Assembly (NCBI GenBank): GCA_009692985.1
Contig: SHYF01000082.1
Location: 1 to 7,245, forward strand
From: Dehalococcoidia bacterium
Lineage (GTDB): Bacteria > Chloroflexota > Dehalococcoidia > Lucifugimonadales > SHYF01
Direction of reading: 5' to 3'
Length of the DNA: 7,245 bases
The notes under the pieces were generated by a model. That model saw only the letters and a list, made by a program, of their open reading frames with translations. It was not told where the DNA came from and made no database searches. How positions within the stretch are numbered: the stretch's first letter is position 1; each line of letters opens with the position of its first letter. This document shows, piece after piece, positions 1 through 4,819 of this stretch. The position numbers and the translations under genes are program-made.

Positions 1-84
1 CAGTCGGACCGGCAGCTTGGCTCAGCGGTGGGGGATGGCATCACCGCCGCCCTATCGGCGTACCACTACATCACTGGTGAGTAG
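1..84 (+). CDS. C-terminal end of a thioredoxin reductase-like FAD/NAD(P) oxidoreductase (5' truncated)
   Basis: Frame 1 is open from the window edge to a TAG at 82-84, giving 27 residues. They contain RQLGSAVGDG followed by ITAALSAYHYI. This matches the last part of thioredoxin reductase-type flavoproteins, where an RQ...AVGDG segment closes the FAD site and is followed by a helix rich in Ala ending in a Tyr-Ile or Tyr-Leu. Enzymes of this family use NADPH and FAD to reduce a redox-active disulfide in a partner protein in the cytoplasm. The redox CxxC and nucleotide-binding motifs lie outside the window, so the exact substrate cannot be told; a related FAD-dependent oxidoreductase is possible. 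The gene converges on the Fe-S protein gene at 340-711, and the hairpin at 291-319 could stop transcription from both sides. Confidence 0.6.
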   Translation, partial: QSDRQLGSAVGDGITAALSAYHYITGE

Positions 85-127
85 AGGTCGGCTCAGGAAT
101 CCACTCTCTGGCAGGCTACTGAAAAAA

Positions 128-256
128 GAGAGTCCAGAGAGGCAAAGCCCCGGAGCCTGCCCTGAGCGAAGCCGAAGGGGCGGGGGTCTGGGGGTGTCCC
201 CCAAATACTATCTTATCCCCCCTTCCTTGCAGGAAGGGGGCTAGGGGGATGGTCTA
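128..256 (+). repeat. GC-rich hairpin repeat, copy 1 (interrupted by a second short repeat)
   Basis: This stretch shares its order of elements with the block at about 5217-5325: a GAGTCCAGAG start, then a GCGGGGGT(C/T)TGGGGGT core, then CCCCCA, then a long C-rich/G-rich hairpin followed by an (A/T)AGGGGG-like tail. Two hairpins are visible: TGGGGG (189-194) pairs with CCCCCA (198-203), and the 10-base arm at 218-227 pairs perfectly with 231-240 around a TGC loop. Between the opening box and the core lies CCCTGAGCGAAGCCGAAGG (about 160-178), absent from copy 2 and resembling a short repeat seen in many environmental genomes. It sits between convergent genes and no protein is credible here. It is probably a non-autonomous mobile or REP-like element; this is inferred from two copies only. 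Confidence 0.7.
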
Positions 257-290
257 AGGGGTTTGTCGTTACCCTGCCAAGGCCAACAAA

Positions 291-319
291 GAAGCGGGGC
301 TGATTCTCAGCCCCGCTTC
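291..319 (-). terminator. Intrinsic terminator-like hairpin downstream of the Fe-S protein gene
   Basis: A perfect 13-bp inverted repeat: 291-303 pairs with 307-319 around a TTC loop. Read on the minus strand the stem is followed by TTTGTTGG, a short and imperfect U-tract. It lies 21 bases past the stop codon of the IscA-like gene. Because the genes on either side converge it may serve both strands, although the T content on the plus side (CGTTTGCG) is weaker. Confidence 0.75.
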
Positions 320-339
320 CGTTTGCGATACCTTTACTG

Positions 340-711
340 TTAGTGACCGCCGCAGGCGCACCCGCCACCCTCACCACCACCTCCACCACACTGGCCGCCA
401 CATGCGCACCCGCCGCCTTCAGTCATGAAGTTTGGATTGTTGATGACGAAGCCGCTACGCATCAGGCCTTCCACGTAGTCAATCTCAGTGCCTTCTAGCA
501 ACGGGACGCTTTCCGAGTCCACCACAATGCGGACTCCGTTCGCGTGGACCACAGTGTCGTCGCCCTTGACATCTTTTTCCAGGGTCAACATGTACTGGGC
601 TCCCCCTTGGGCGCCGGGCATGATGATAATTCTGAGCGCTGCAGTGGGCTCCCCCTCCTCCACCAACACATCCTTCAGTTTCTCCGATGCCAGGTCTGAA
701 ACAGTGATCAA
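340..711 (-). CDS. HesB/IscA/ErpA-family iron-sulfur cluster protein with Cys/Gly-rich tail
   Basis: The 123-residue protein has the A-type Fe-S carrier fold signature: an ITVSDLASEKLKDVL opening, a DDTVV...GVRIVVDSESVPLLEGTEIDYVE core, and SGFVINNPN before the tail. Such proteins bind or pass Fe-S clusters to apo-proteins in the cytoplasm using three cysteines. The first ligand, normally in a GGCSGFxY segment, is absent: the equivalent stretch is GAQGGAQY (residues 33-40), with Gln35 in the Cys place. The C-terminal CxC is present (Cys102, Cys104). The tail adds Cys108 and a second CxC (Cys118, Cys120), because EGGGCACGG occurs twice (98-106 and 114-122), and ends in His123. The start is TTG (709-711), chosen because AAAGGAG sits 6 bases upstream and the first residues fit the family. 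A dedicated promoter lies at 783-812. The family call is firm; retained cluster transfer is not certain. Confidence 0.88.
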   Translation of the reverse strand: MITVSDLASEKLKDVLVEEGEPTAALRIIIMPGAQGGAQYMLTLEKDVKGDDTVVHANGVRIVVDSESVPLLEGTEIDYVEGLMRSGFVINNPNFMTEGGGCACGGQCGGGGGEGGGCACGGH

Positions 712-717
712 GGTGTG

Positions 718-724
718 CTCCTTT
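718..724 (-). promoter_or_regulatory. Ribosome binding site fixing a TTG start
   Basis: On the minus strand AAAGGAG lies 6 bases before TTG (709-711). It supports initiation of the IscA-like gene at a TTG codon, as there is no in-frame ATG near the conserved N-terminus. Confidence 0.75.
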
Positions 725-782
725 CGCGCGTTGGGTCAGTGATAGCGGGCGGCAACATAGCTTTCTTTCAAACCTTGGGTAA

Positions 783-812
783 ATTGTACCAGCGCAAATG
801 GTGGAGAGTCAA
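783..812 (-). promoter_or_regulatory. Sigma-70-type promoter of the IscA-like gene
   Basis: Minus strand: TTGACT (807-812), an 18-base spacer, then TACAAT (783-788). This places a transcript start near 776 and a leader of about 65 bases before the TTG start. It lies just past the stop codon of the PIN toxin gene at 835, so the Fe-S gene need not depend on the toxin-antitoxin promoter. Confidence 0.7.
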
Positions 813-834
813 TAGCACCATCACCGCGCTGCCG

Positions 835-1269
835 TCACCTTCCAGAAGCCAAGTCCAGTGAGTCGAATACCACCAGGCCCGGTATCTCCCGAAAAGCCCT
901 GTCGGTGGTGACAATGCCTTCCAGACCGTTGGTCTGCACGACCGCCGCATGTATGGCGTCCCGAGCAAGCAGCGTAGGATAGGCCTCGACGAGCTGGCGG
1001 GCTACCACCATTTCGCCTTTACCCACAGGAGCAGGGTTGGGGAAAAGGAGCAATAACCGATCGAAGGTGCGAAGTGCCCGAGCACGCTCTCCTCGGGCTG
1101 AGTAAACGTGCAGTATCTCCTGGAGAAGCTCGGTATCTATGGCATACAAAGAGTTGTCCTCCTCCATGCTGGCCACCAGCATCTGGCAAGCATCTCGAAA
1201 TCTATGAGGCTGCCCCTGGGCGTAGATAAAAATGTTGGTGTCAAGAAGCTTCAAGGCGCCGCCCCACAT
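835..1269 (-). CDS. vapC: PIN-domain ribonuclease toxin (VapC family)
   Basis: A small PIN-domain protein of 144 residues, of the kind that cleaves RNA (often tRNA or rRNA) when not bound by its antitoxin. The four acidic positions that hold the metal ion are visible: Asp10 in KLLDTNIFIY, Glu51 in ELLQEIL, Asp104 in LARDAIHAAVV and Asp123 in IVTTDRAF. The C-terminal strand IPGLVVFDSL is also typical, so the toxin looks intact. The start is uncertain. ATG at 1267-1269 overlaps the antitoxin by 29 bases; TTG at 1252-1254 would give LKLLDTN at the N-terminus, closer to the usual VapC start, with a 14-base overlap. Neither has a strong ribosome binding site, which suggests translational coupling to the antitoxin gene. 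The RNA target cannot be inferred. Confidence 0.88.
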   Translation of the reverse strand: MWGGALKLLDTNIFIYAQGQPHRFRDACQMLVASMEEDNSLYAIDTELLQEILHVYSARGERARALRTFDRLLLLFPNPAPVGKGEMVVARQLVEAYPTLLARDAIHAAVVQTNGLEGIVTTDRAFREIPGLVVFDSLDLASGR

Positions 1270-1495
1270 CGGTCTCGAGGATATGTCGCGCCGCTTCCCA
1301 GGTAAGGTCACTCTCCTCGGCCAGCATAGCCTTCACTGCAGCCCTCCGCTGCTCCAATGTTGGCCCAAGGTACTGCTGCTTCACCGCCTTGCGTACCAAG
1401 GCTCCAATGGTTTCACCACGAGCGCGGGCGATCTGTTCCATCAGCGCGTACTGTTTTGGAGCGAACAAGACCTCTACCCTTCTGGTCAGTGCCAC
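1241..1495 (-). CDS. vapB: Ribbon-helix-helix antitoxin (VapB/CopG-like), partner of the PIN toxin
   Basis: An 84-residue protein that opens with TRRVEVLF (a short beta strand), then a helix APKQYALMEQIARARG, then ETIGALVRKAVKQQYL. This strand-helix-helix pattern is the CopG/ribbon-helix-helix DNA-binding fold of many VapB antitoxins. The C-terminal half, with LEQRRAAVKAMLAEE and TWEAARHILE, would bind and block the toxin. The start is GTG (1493-1495), chosen because GGAGG lies 6 bases upstream and the domain begins right after; a longer reading to 1561 would run through the promoter at 1526-1554. The gene overlaps the toxin gene, as usual in such operons. The antitoxin, with or without toxin, probably represses its own promoter through the inverted repeats at 1505-1546. 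Confidence 0.85.
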   Translation of the reverse strand: MALTRRVEVLFAPKQYALMEQIARARGETIGALVRKAVKQQYLGPTLEQRRAAVKAMLAEESDLTWEAARHILETDVGRRLEAS

Positions 1496-1501
1496 CGTAT
1501 G

Positions 1502-1506
1502 CCTCC
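1502..1506 (-). promoter_or_regulatory. Ribosome binding site fixing a GTG start for the antitoxin
   Basis: On the minus strand GGAGG lies 6 bases upstream of GTG (1493-1495). It decides the antitoxin start against longer in-frame readings. It also overlaps one arm of the operator-like inverted repeat at 1505-1510, so a bound repressor would also cover this sequence at the DNA level. Confidence 0.7.
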
Positions 1507-1546
1507 GTATCCGATCTATACGGATATCATATCCCAGGAGTCCTGG
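1505..1546. promoter_or_regulatory. Stacked inverted repeats, likely operator of the vapBC promoter
   Basis: Four perfect inverted repeats are packed in 42 bases: CCGTAT (1505-1510) with ATACGG (1518-1523); TATCCG (1508-1513) with CGGATA (1521-1526); GGATAT (1522-1527) with ATATCC (1529-1534), one base apart and covering the -10 box; and CCAGGA (1534-1539) with TCCTGG (1541-1546), filling the spacer. Toxin-antitoxin operons are commonly autoregulated by ribbon-helix-helix antitoxins at such sites. Which repeat is the true binding site cannot be told by eye. Confidence 0.65.
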
Positions 1547-1554
1547 TTGGTCAA
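1526..1554 (-). promoter_or_regulatory. Sigma-70-type promoter of the vapBC operon
   Basis: Minus strand: TTGACC (1549-1554), a 17-base spacer, then TATGAT (1526-1531). The transcript would start near 1519, giving a leader of about 24 bases before the GTG start. The spacer and -10 box are occupied by perfect inverted repeats, which fits tight autoregulation. Confidence 0.75.
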
Positions 1555-1583
1555 TCTCCACTCATGGACTGGCAGCCTACATC

Positions 1584-1684
1584 CACCAGCATCGCATCGC
1601 CGAAGCTGTAGAAGCGGCATCGCTAGCGCACCGCCTCAGCATTAGCCCGCAGGAATCATACATCTTGGCTACGGCCCTTACCAT
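1584..1684 (-). pseudogene. Decayed remnant of the 3' end of queA
   Basis: Read on the minus strand this stretch gives MVRAVAKMY, a one-base frame slip, then FLRANAEAVR, a TAG stop (1623-1625), then RCRFYSFGDAML. It aligns without gaps, apart from the slip, to the end of the intact QueA (residues 319-351: LVSAFAGRERVLAAYAEAIR then ERYRFYSFGDAML). At the DNA level 1588-1624 matches 2291-2327 at 34 of 37 bases; further upstream the match falls to 18 of 31. The stop and frameshift show it is not expressed as part of QueA. It sits between the two divergent toxin-antitoxin operons, and its upstream edge holds the -35 box of the hicBA promoter. Confidence 0.75.
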
Positions 1685-1706
1685 CCTCTCTACAGCGGGG
1701 TATACT
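1678..1706 (+). promoter_or_regulatory. Probable promoter of hicBA
   Basis: TTACCA (1678-1683), a 17-base spacer, then TATACT (1701-1706), predicting a start near 1713 and a leader of about 27 bases before the hicB ATG at 1740. The -35 box matches the consensus at 4 of 6 positions and the -10 box at 5 of 6. It lies at the edge of the queA remnant. Confidence 0.5.
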
Positions 1707-1739
1707 GTGGTCTAATCGCTAAAGACGTGGGAGTATCGG

Positions 1740-2003
1740 ATGTTGCTAGAATACGTAGAAAAAGCGTTGAGCAAAGCAGTCTATAAGAAACTACGGGATA
1801 ACACCTACTCCGGTTCCATCCCTGATTGCCCAGGCACAGTAGCTTTCGCTACCACTCTCTACCAGTGCCAACAGGAGCTGCGGTCTGTGCTGGAAGGCTG
1901 GCTCATAGTGAAAATACGGCACGGCGACCCGCTGCCTGTCATGGACGGCCTGGACCTGAACAAGAGTATGCCCAAGGAAAGGAAAGCCCCTCTACATGCC
2001 TAG
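1740..2003 (+). CDS. hicB: HicB-family antitoxin
   Basis: An 87-residue protein with the HicB opening MLLEYVEKALSKAVYKKL, then YSGSIPDCPGTVAFATTLYQC, in which the SIPDCPG element matches the family's conserved (I/V)P(E/D/G)xPG turn, then QELRSVLEGWLIVKIRHGDPLPVMDGLDL. HicB binds and neutralises HicA and often represses the operon. This is the short form: after GLDLN there are only about 13 residues, so no separate ribbon-helix-helix or helix-turn-helix domain is visible, and whether it binds DNA alone is open. Start: ATG with GGGAG 6 bases upstream. It overlaps hicA by 8 bases and comes first, the reverse of the common hicA-hicB order but well known for this subgroup. Confidence 0.88.
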   Translation: MLLEYVEKALSKAVYKKLRDNTYSGSIPDCPGTVAFATTLYQCQQELRSVLEGWLIVKIRHGDPLPVMDGLDLNKSMPKERKAPLHA

Positions 2004-2226
2004 ATGGGCACCTTGCAAGCGACGTACCTTCATTCGGAAGCTAAGAAAACTTGGGTTTGGCGCTCCCCAACCAGGGGGTCGCCATTTCTACATGCGTCGT
2101 GGGACGTTTACTTTGGCTATTCCCAGCAACGACGAGTTCTCTGTTCCACAACTTCGTGAGCTGCTCAGCGAGGTAGAATTGGCCCTTGGTAGGGCTATCT
2201 CTCTGGACGATTGGTCAAAACTGTAG
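1996..2226 (+). CDS. hicA: HicA-family mRNA interferase toxin
   Basis: A 76-residue HicA toxin with the small double-stranded-RNA-binding-like fold. It starts with a basic stretch, KRRTFIRKLRKLGF, followed by PGGRHFYMRRG, whose His30 corresponds to the family's catalytic histidine, and then TLAIPSNDEFSVPQLRELL. HicA toxins cut mRNA and stop translation when HicB is degraded. The key histidine and full length suggest an active toxin. The ATG overlaps the end of hicB by 8 bases; an AAGGAAAGG purine run lies about 14 bases upstream, rather far, so translational coupling to hicB is likely. It converges on queA with 54 bases between the stop codons and no clear terminator between them. Confidence 0.88.
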   Translation: MPRWAPCKRRTFIRKLRKLGFGAPQPGGRHFYMRRGTFTLAIPSNDEFSVPQLRELLSEVELALGRAISLDDWSKL

Positions 2227-2280
2227 AAGCCCCTCTGAGCATCCTTATTTTCGTCTTTGATACGAGCCTGGGCCGTTTCC

Positions 2281-3342
2281 TTACACCAACAGCATCGCGT
2301 CGCCAAAGCTGTAGAAGCGGTATCGCTCACGTATGGCCTCGGCGTACGCCGCCAGCACGCGCTCCCTGCCCGCGAACGCCGATACCAGCATCAGCAGCGA
2401 AGACCGTGGCAGGTGGAAGTTGGTCAGCAGAGCATCCACCAATCGGAACCGGTGCCCTGGCAGGATGAACAGGTCGGCCCAGCCCGCGCCTGCCTGTATG
2501 TCCTTATGCTCGTATGCCAGTTTGTCCGTATGCCCCTGCTGTTCGGCCAGCAGCGCCGCCTGCTCCAGAACGCGCACGCTCGTAGTGCCCACCGCCACAA
2601 TGCGCCGGCCTTCCCTCTTGGCGAGGTTTACTGCCGCCGCCGCATCCGGCTCAACCTGCCAGAACTCCGTGTGCAGCTTGTGCTCCCTGGGGTCATCCTC
2701 ATCCACGGGACGGAACGTGTCCAGCCCCACGTGCAGCGTCACGAAGGCCATCTCCACTCCCGCCCCACCTAGGCGCTCCATAAGCTCCGGCGTGAAATGC
2801 AGCCCTGCCGTGGGGGCCGCCGCGCTGCCTTTTTTGTCCTCGGTATGGCCAGCGTATATAGTCTGGTATCGCTCCGGGTCTCCCAGCGGCGTATGGATGT
2901 ATGGTGGCAGCGGCACATGGCCCACGCGCTCCACCAGAGCCTCGTCGTTCAGTTCCACCAGGCGCAGGCCGTCGGCATACGCATCTATCACCCGCGCCTC
3001 CAGCCCCTGGTCAAAGACGATGCGCGCACCGGGACGCAGCCCCCTACCCGGCCTGCCCAGGCATTGCCACACCCCAGGCGCTTCTCGCCGGAGCAGCAGC
3101 AGCTCCACCTGCCCGCAAGTATCGGCGCGACGGCCGTGTAGACGGGCCGGGATGACACGACTGTCGTTGAGCACCAGCAAATCGCCAGAGCGCAGGAGCG
3201 ATGGCAACTCGTGGAACAGCCGGTGCGCCAGGACATCACGGGTGCGGTCCATCATCAAGAGGCGGGAGCGGTCCCGTGGCTCCACAGGCGTCTGGGCGAT
3301 AAGCTCCCGGGGCAGTTGGTAGTCGAAGTCGGCGGTGCGCAT
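2281..3342 (-). CDS. queA: S-adenosylmethionine:tRNA ribosyltransferase-isomerase QueA
   Basis: QueA moves the ribosyl part of S-adenosylmethionine onto preQ1 in the wobble position of tRNAs with GUN anticodons, forming epoxyqueuosine in the cytoplasm. The 353-residue protein is full length (the family is about 340-360). Signatures in order: FDYQLPRELIAQTPVEPRDRSRLL (6-29), GDLLVLNDSRVIPARL (53-68), AAAPTAGLHFT (174-184), FVTLHVGLDTFRPV (200-213), HTEFWQV (224-230), VAVGTTSVRVLE (249-260) and LTNFHLPRSSLLMLVSAFAG (306-325), ending in RYRFYSFGDAMLLV. The ATG start has GGAG 5 bases upstream. It follows folD by 24 bases on the same strand, so the two are probably co-transcribed. A broken copy of its 3' end lies at 1584-1684. 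Confidence 0.97.
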   Translation of the reverse strand: MRTADFDYQLPRELIAQTPVEPRDRSRLLMMDRTRDVLAHRLFHELPSLLRSGDLLVLNDSRVIPARLHGRRADTCGQVELLLLRREAPGVWQCLGRPGRGLRPGARIVFDQGLEARVIDAYADGLRLVELNDEALVERVGHVPLPPYIHTPLGDPERYQTIYAGHTEDKKGSAAAPTAGLHFTPELMERLGGAGVEMAFVTLHVGLDTFRPVDEDDPREHKLHTEFWQVEPDAAAAVNLAKREGRRIVAVGTTSVRVLEQAALLAEQQGHTDKLAYEHKDIQAGAGWADLFILPGHRFRLVDALLTNFHLPRSSLLMLVSAFAGRERVLAAYAEAIRERYRFYSFGDAMLLV

Positions 3343-3366
3343 TTCAACTCCAGAAGAGGCGAAAGC

Positions 3367-4254
3367 TCATTCCTCTATGGTGTTCTTTGCCGCCTTGACA
3401 GTGTTCACCAGCAGCATCGCTACAGTCATAGGCCCGACGCCTCCCGGCACCGGCGTGATGGCGCTGGCCACCTGTGAAACGCTTTCGAAGTCAACGTCGC
3501 CGTCCAGACGGTATCCCTGCTTTCGGCTTGGGTCTTCCACCCGGCTGAGGCCAACGTCAATGACCACGGCCCCATTCTTCACCATGTCGGCCCTTATCGC
3601 CCTGGGGCTTCCCATGGCAGCTACCAGGATGTCCGCCATGCGGGTGAACTCCGCCAGGTTGCGGGTACCCGTGTGGCAGACGGTAACTGTAGCGTTGGCT
3701 CCTTCCCGCTTCTGCGACAGAAGCACCGCCAGCGGCTTGCCCACAATGTTGCTCCTGCCACATATCACAACGTGCTTGCCCACGGGATTGTGGCCCGTGC
3801 GCATTAGAAGCTGCTGCACACCCAGGGGCGTGGCGGGTATGAAGATCGGATCCCCTTGGACCAGCAGGCCGATGTTGTACGGGTGCAAACAGTCCACGTC
3901 CTTGTCCGGATGAATGGCGCGAATAGTGAACGCCTCATCTATATGACGCGGGAACGGTAGCTGGGTCAGGATGCCATGAAACCGGCGGTCGTTGTTCAAT
4001 CCCGCGAGTGTGTCAAGCACCTCGCCCTGCGATACGTCCGATGGAAGGTGGATAGTTTCGGTATAGATGCCCACCTCTTGGCAGGCCCGCTCCTTGGCGC
4101 GCACGTAGGAGGCCGACGCCGGGTTGTCGCCCAGGAGGACAGCCGCCAAGCCCGGGGTTACGTCGTAATCGTCCTTTAGCTCCTTTACTTCACGAACCAC
4201 CTCTGCCCTAACCTGCCGGGCTATCTCCGCCCCGTCAATAATGGTAGCTGTCAC
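3367..4254 (-). CDS. folD: Bifunctional methylenetetrahydrofolate dehydrogenase/methenyltetrahydrofolate cyclohydrolase FolD
   Basis: FolD converts 5,10-methylene-THF to 5,10-methenyl-THF with NAD(P)+ and then to 10-formyl-THF, feeding purine and formyl-Met-tRNA synthesis; in acetogens and relatives it runs in the reductive direction. The 295-residue protein is full length. It has SYVRAKERACQEVGI (49-63) with catalytic Lys54, ILTQLPFPRHID (95-106), PDKDVDCLHPYNIG (116-129), VVICGRSNIVGKPLA (162-176) for the dinucleotide, and ITPVPGGVGPMTVAMLLVNT (266-285). Two usually conserved spots differ: PATP (140-143) where PCTP is common, and KDVDC where KDVDG is common. Start: GTG (4252-4254), supported by AAGGAGG four bases upstream. 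It is first in an operon with queA and divergent from the small membrane protein gene. Confidence 0.97.
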   Translation of the reverse strand: MTATIIDGAEIARQVRAEVVREVKELKDDYDVTPGLAAVLLGDNPASASYVRAKERACQEVGIYTETIHLPSDVSQGEVLDTLAGLNNDRRFHGILTQLPFPRHIDEAFTIRAIHPDKDVDCLHPYNIGLLVQGDPIFIPATPLGVQQLLMRTGHNPVGKHVVICGRSNIVGKPLAVLLSQKREGANATVTVCHTGTRNLAEFTRMADILVAAMGSPRAIRADMVKNGAVVIDVGLSRVEDPSRKQGYRLDGDVDFESVSQVASAITPVPGGVGPMTVAMLLVNTVKAAKNTIEE

Positions 4255-4258
4255 GCCG

Positions 4259-4265
4259 CCTCCTT
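4259..4265 (-). promoter_or_regulatory. Strong ribosome binding site fixing a GTG start for folD
   Basis: On the minus strand AAGGAGG lies four bases before GTG (4252-4254). It supports this start even though there is no ATG, and implies efficient translation. Confidence 0.75.
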
Positions 4266-4409
4266 GCCGTCAAAGTCCGCGCTCATGATAGCATAGGCCA
4301 CAGCCCACCACGCGCACCCGGGTCAAGGCGGAGCTAAAGCCCCTAGAGGAAGACCCTCTGGATGCACTCAGAGATTATGGCAAGAGGATGAACTAAAGGA
4401 GGTCAAGTT

Positions 4410-4646
4410 ATGAAGATACTTCTGGCGTTTGCGGTCATTGCGCTTCTGCTTCTCATGTTGGTGCTGCTATGGATACGGGGCTCCTTCAAAAGCGGCCCGG
4501 CTGCACCGGCCAAAGGTACAAGTCTTTTCGCCGAGATACTCCCCCGTGCCTTTATATGGGGCATCGGTTTGGCGCTTGGCTTTCTGGTCGTGGAGTTGCC
4601 TCTGGCGATATTGGGAGGGATATTGGCTGCCCTCTTGCTCTCTTGA
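4410..4646 (+). CDS. Small two-helix membrane protein of unknown function
   Basis: A 78-residue protein I do not recognise. Residues 3-22 form a strongly hydrophobic helix (ILLAFAVIALLLLMLVLLWI), followed by a basic, Pro/Ala/Gly-rich loop of about 20 residues (RGSFKSGPAAPAKG), and a second hydrophobic region from about 47 to 77 (AFIWGIGLALGFLVVELPLAILGG and onward). There are no cysteines or catalytic motifs. Lys2 and the basic loop after helix 1 suggest a hairpin with the loop in the cytoplasm, though this is not certain. The evidence for a real gene is a near-perfect AAAGGAGG (4395-4402) 7 bases before the ATG, plus membrane-like composition through to the TGA. It is divergent from folD and 173 bases before acpS, which has its own promoter, so it may be a single-gene transcript. 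Confidence 0.75.
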   Translation: MKILLAFAVIALLLLMLVLLWIRGSFKSGPAAPAKGTSLFAEILPRAFIWGIGLALGFLVVELPLAILGGILAALLLS

Positions 4647-4758
4647 AATAGCCGCAATCCAGTATGGCCACCGCTACAAGAACCCGCGTAACCCCATATC
4701 CAACACTTCTTGTACCGTTGGGAAGAATCATGCAAAACGATCGCGGGTGCCGTTTGCA

Positions 4759-4788
4759 TAGACACCTTTCCCTCCAGATGGCTATAAT
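4759..4788 (+). promoter_or_regulatory. Sigma-70-type promoter of acpS
   Basis: TAGACA (4759-4764), an 18-base spacer, then a perfect TATAAT (4783-4788). The transcript should start near 4795, giving a leader of about 25 bases before the acpS ATG at 4820. This argues against the longer in-frame reading that begins at 4664. It may also drive nnr. Confidence 0.75.
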
Positions 4789-4819
4789 CACACCCACACC
4801 TCTCTTTCAAAGACAGGCC

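Noticed and set aside
17..244. Plus-strand open frame across the first intergenic region
   Set aside because: It runs out of frame through the end of the reductase-like gene and through the repeat; low-complexity protein with no family features.
128..256. CRISPR or tandem repeat array
   Set aside because: The hairpin repeat occurs as two distant single copies (here and at 5217-5325) without regularly spaced units or spacers.
2333..3322. Plus-strand open frame of 329 codons opposite queA
   Set aside because: Ser/Arg-rich composition typical of the antisense of a GC-rich gene; queA on the other strand is certain.
4255..4326. Possible folD promoter (TTGACC at 4321-4326 and TATGCT at 4290-4295, minus strand)
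   Set aside because: The gap is 25 bases, too long for a standard sigma-70 promoter; no better pair was found, so the folD promoter is left unassigned.
4732..4757. Inverted repeat GCAAAACG / CGTTTGC before acpS as a terminator of the small membrane protein gene
   Set aside because: The stem is interrupted and no U-tract follows, so a terminator is not supported.
4664..4819. In-frame N-terminal extension of AcpS
   Set aside because: The conserved GIDL motif starts right after the ATG at 4820, and a good promoter (4759-4788) lies inside the extension.
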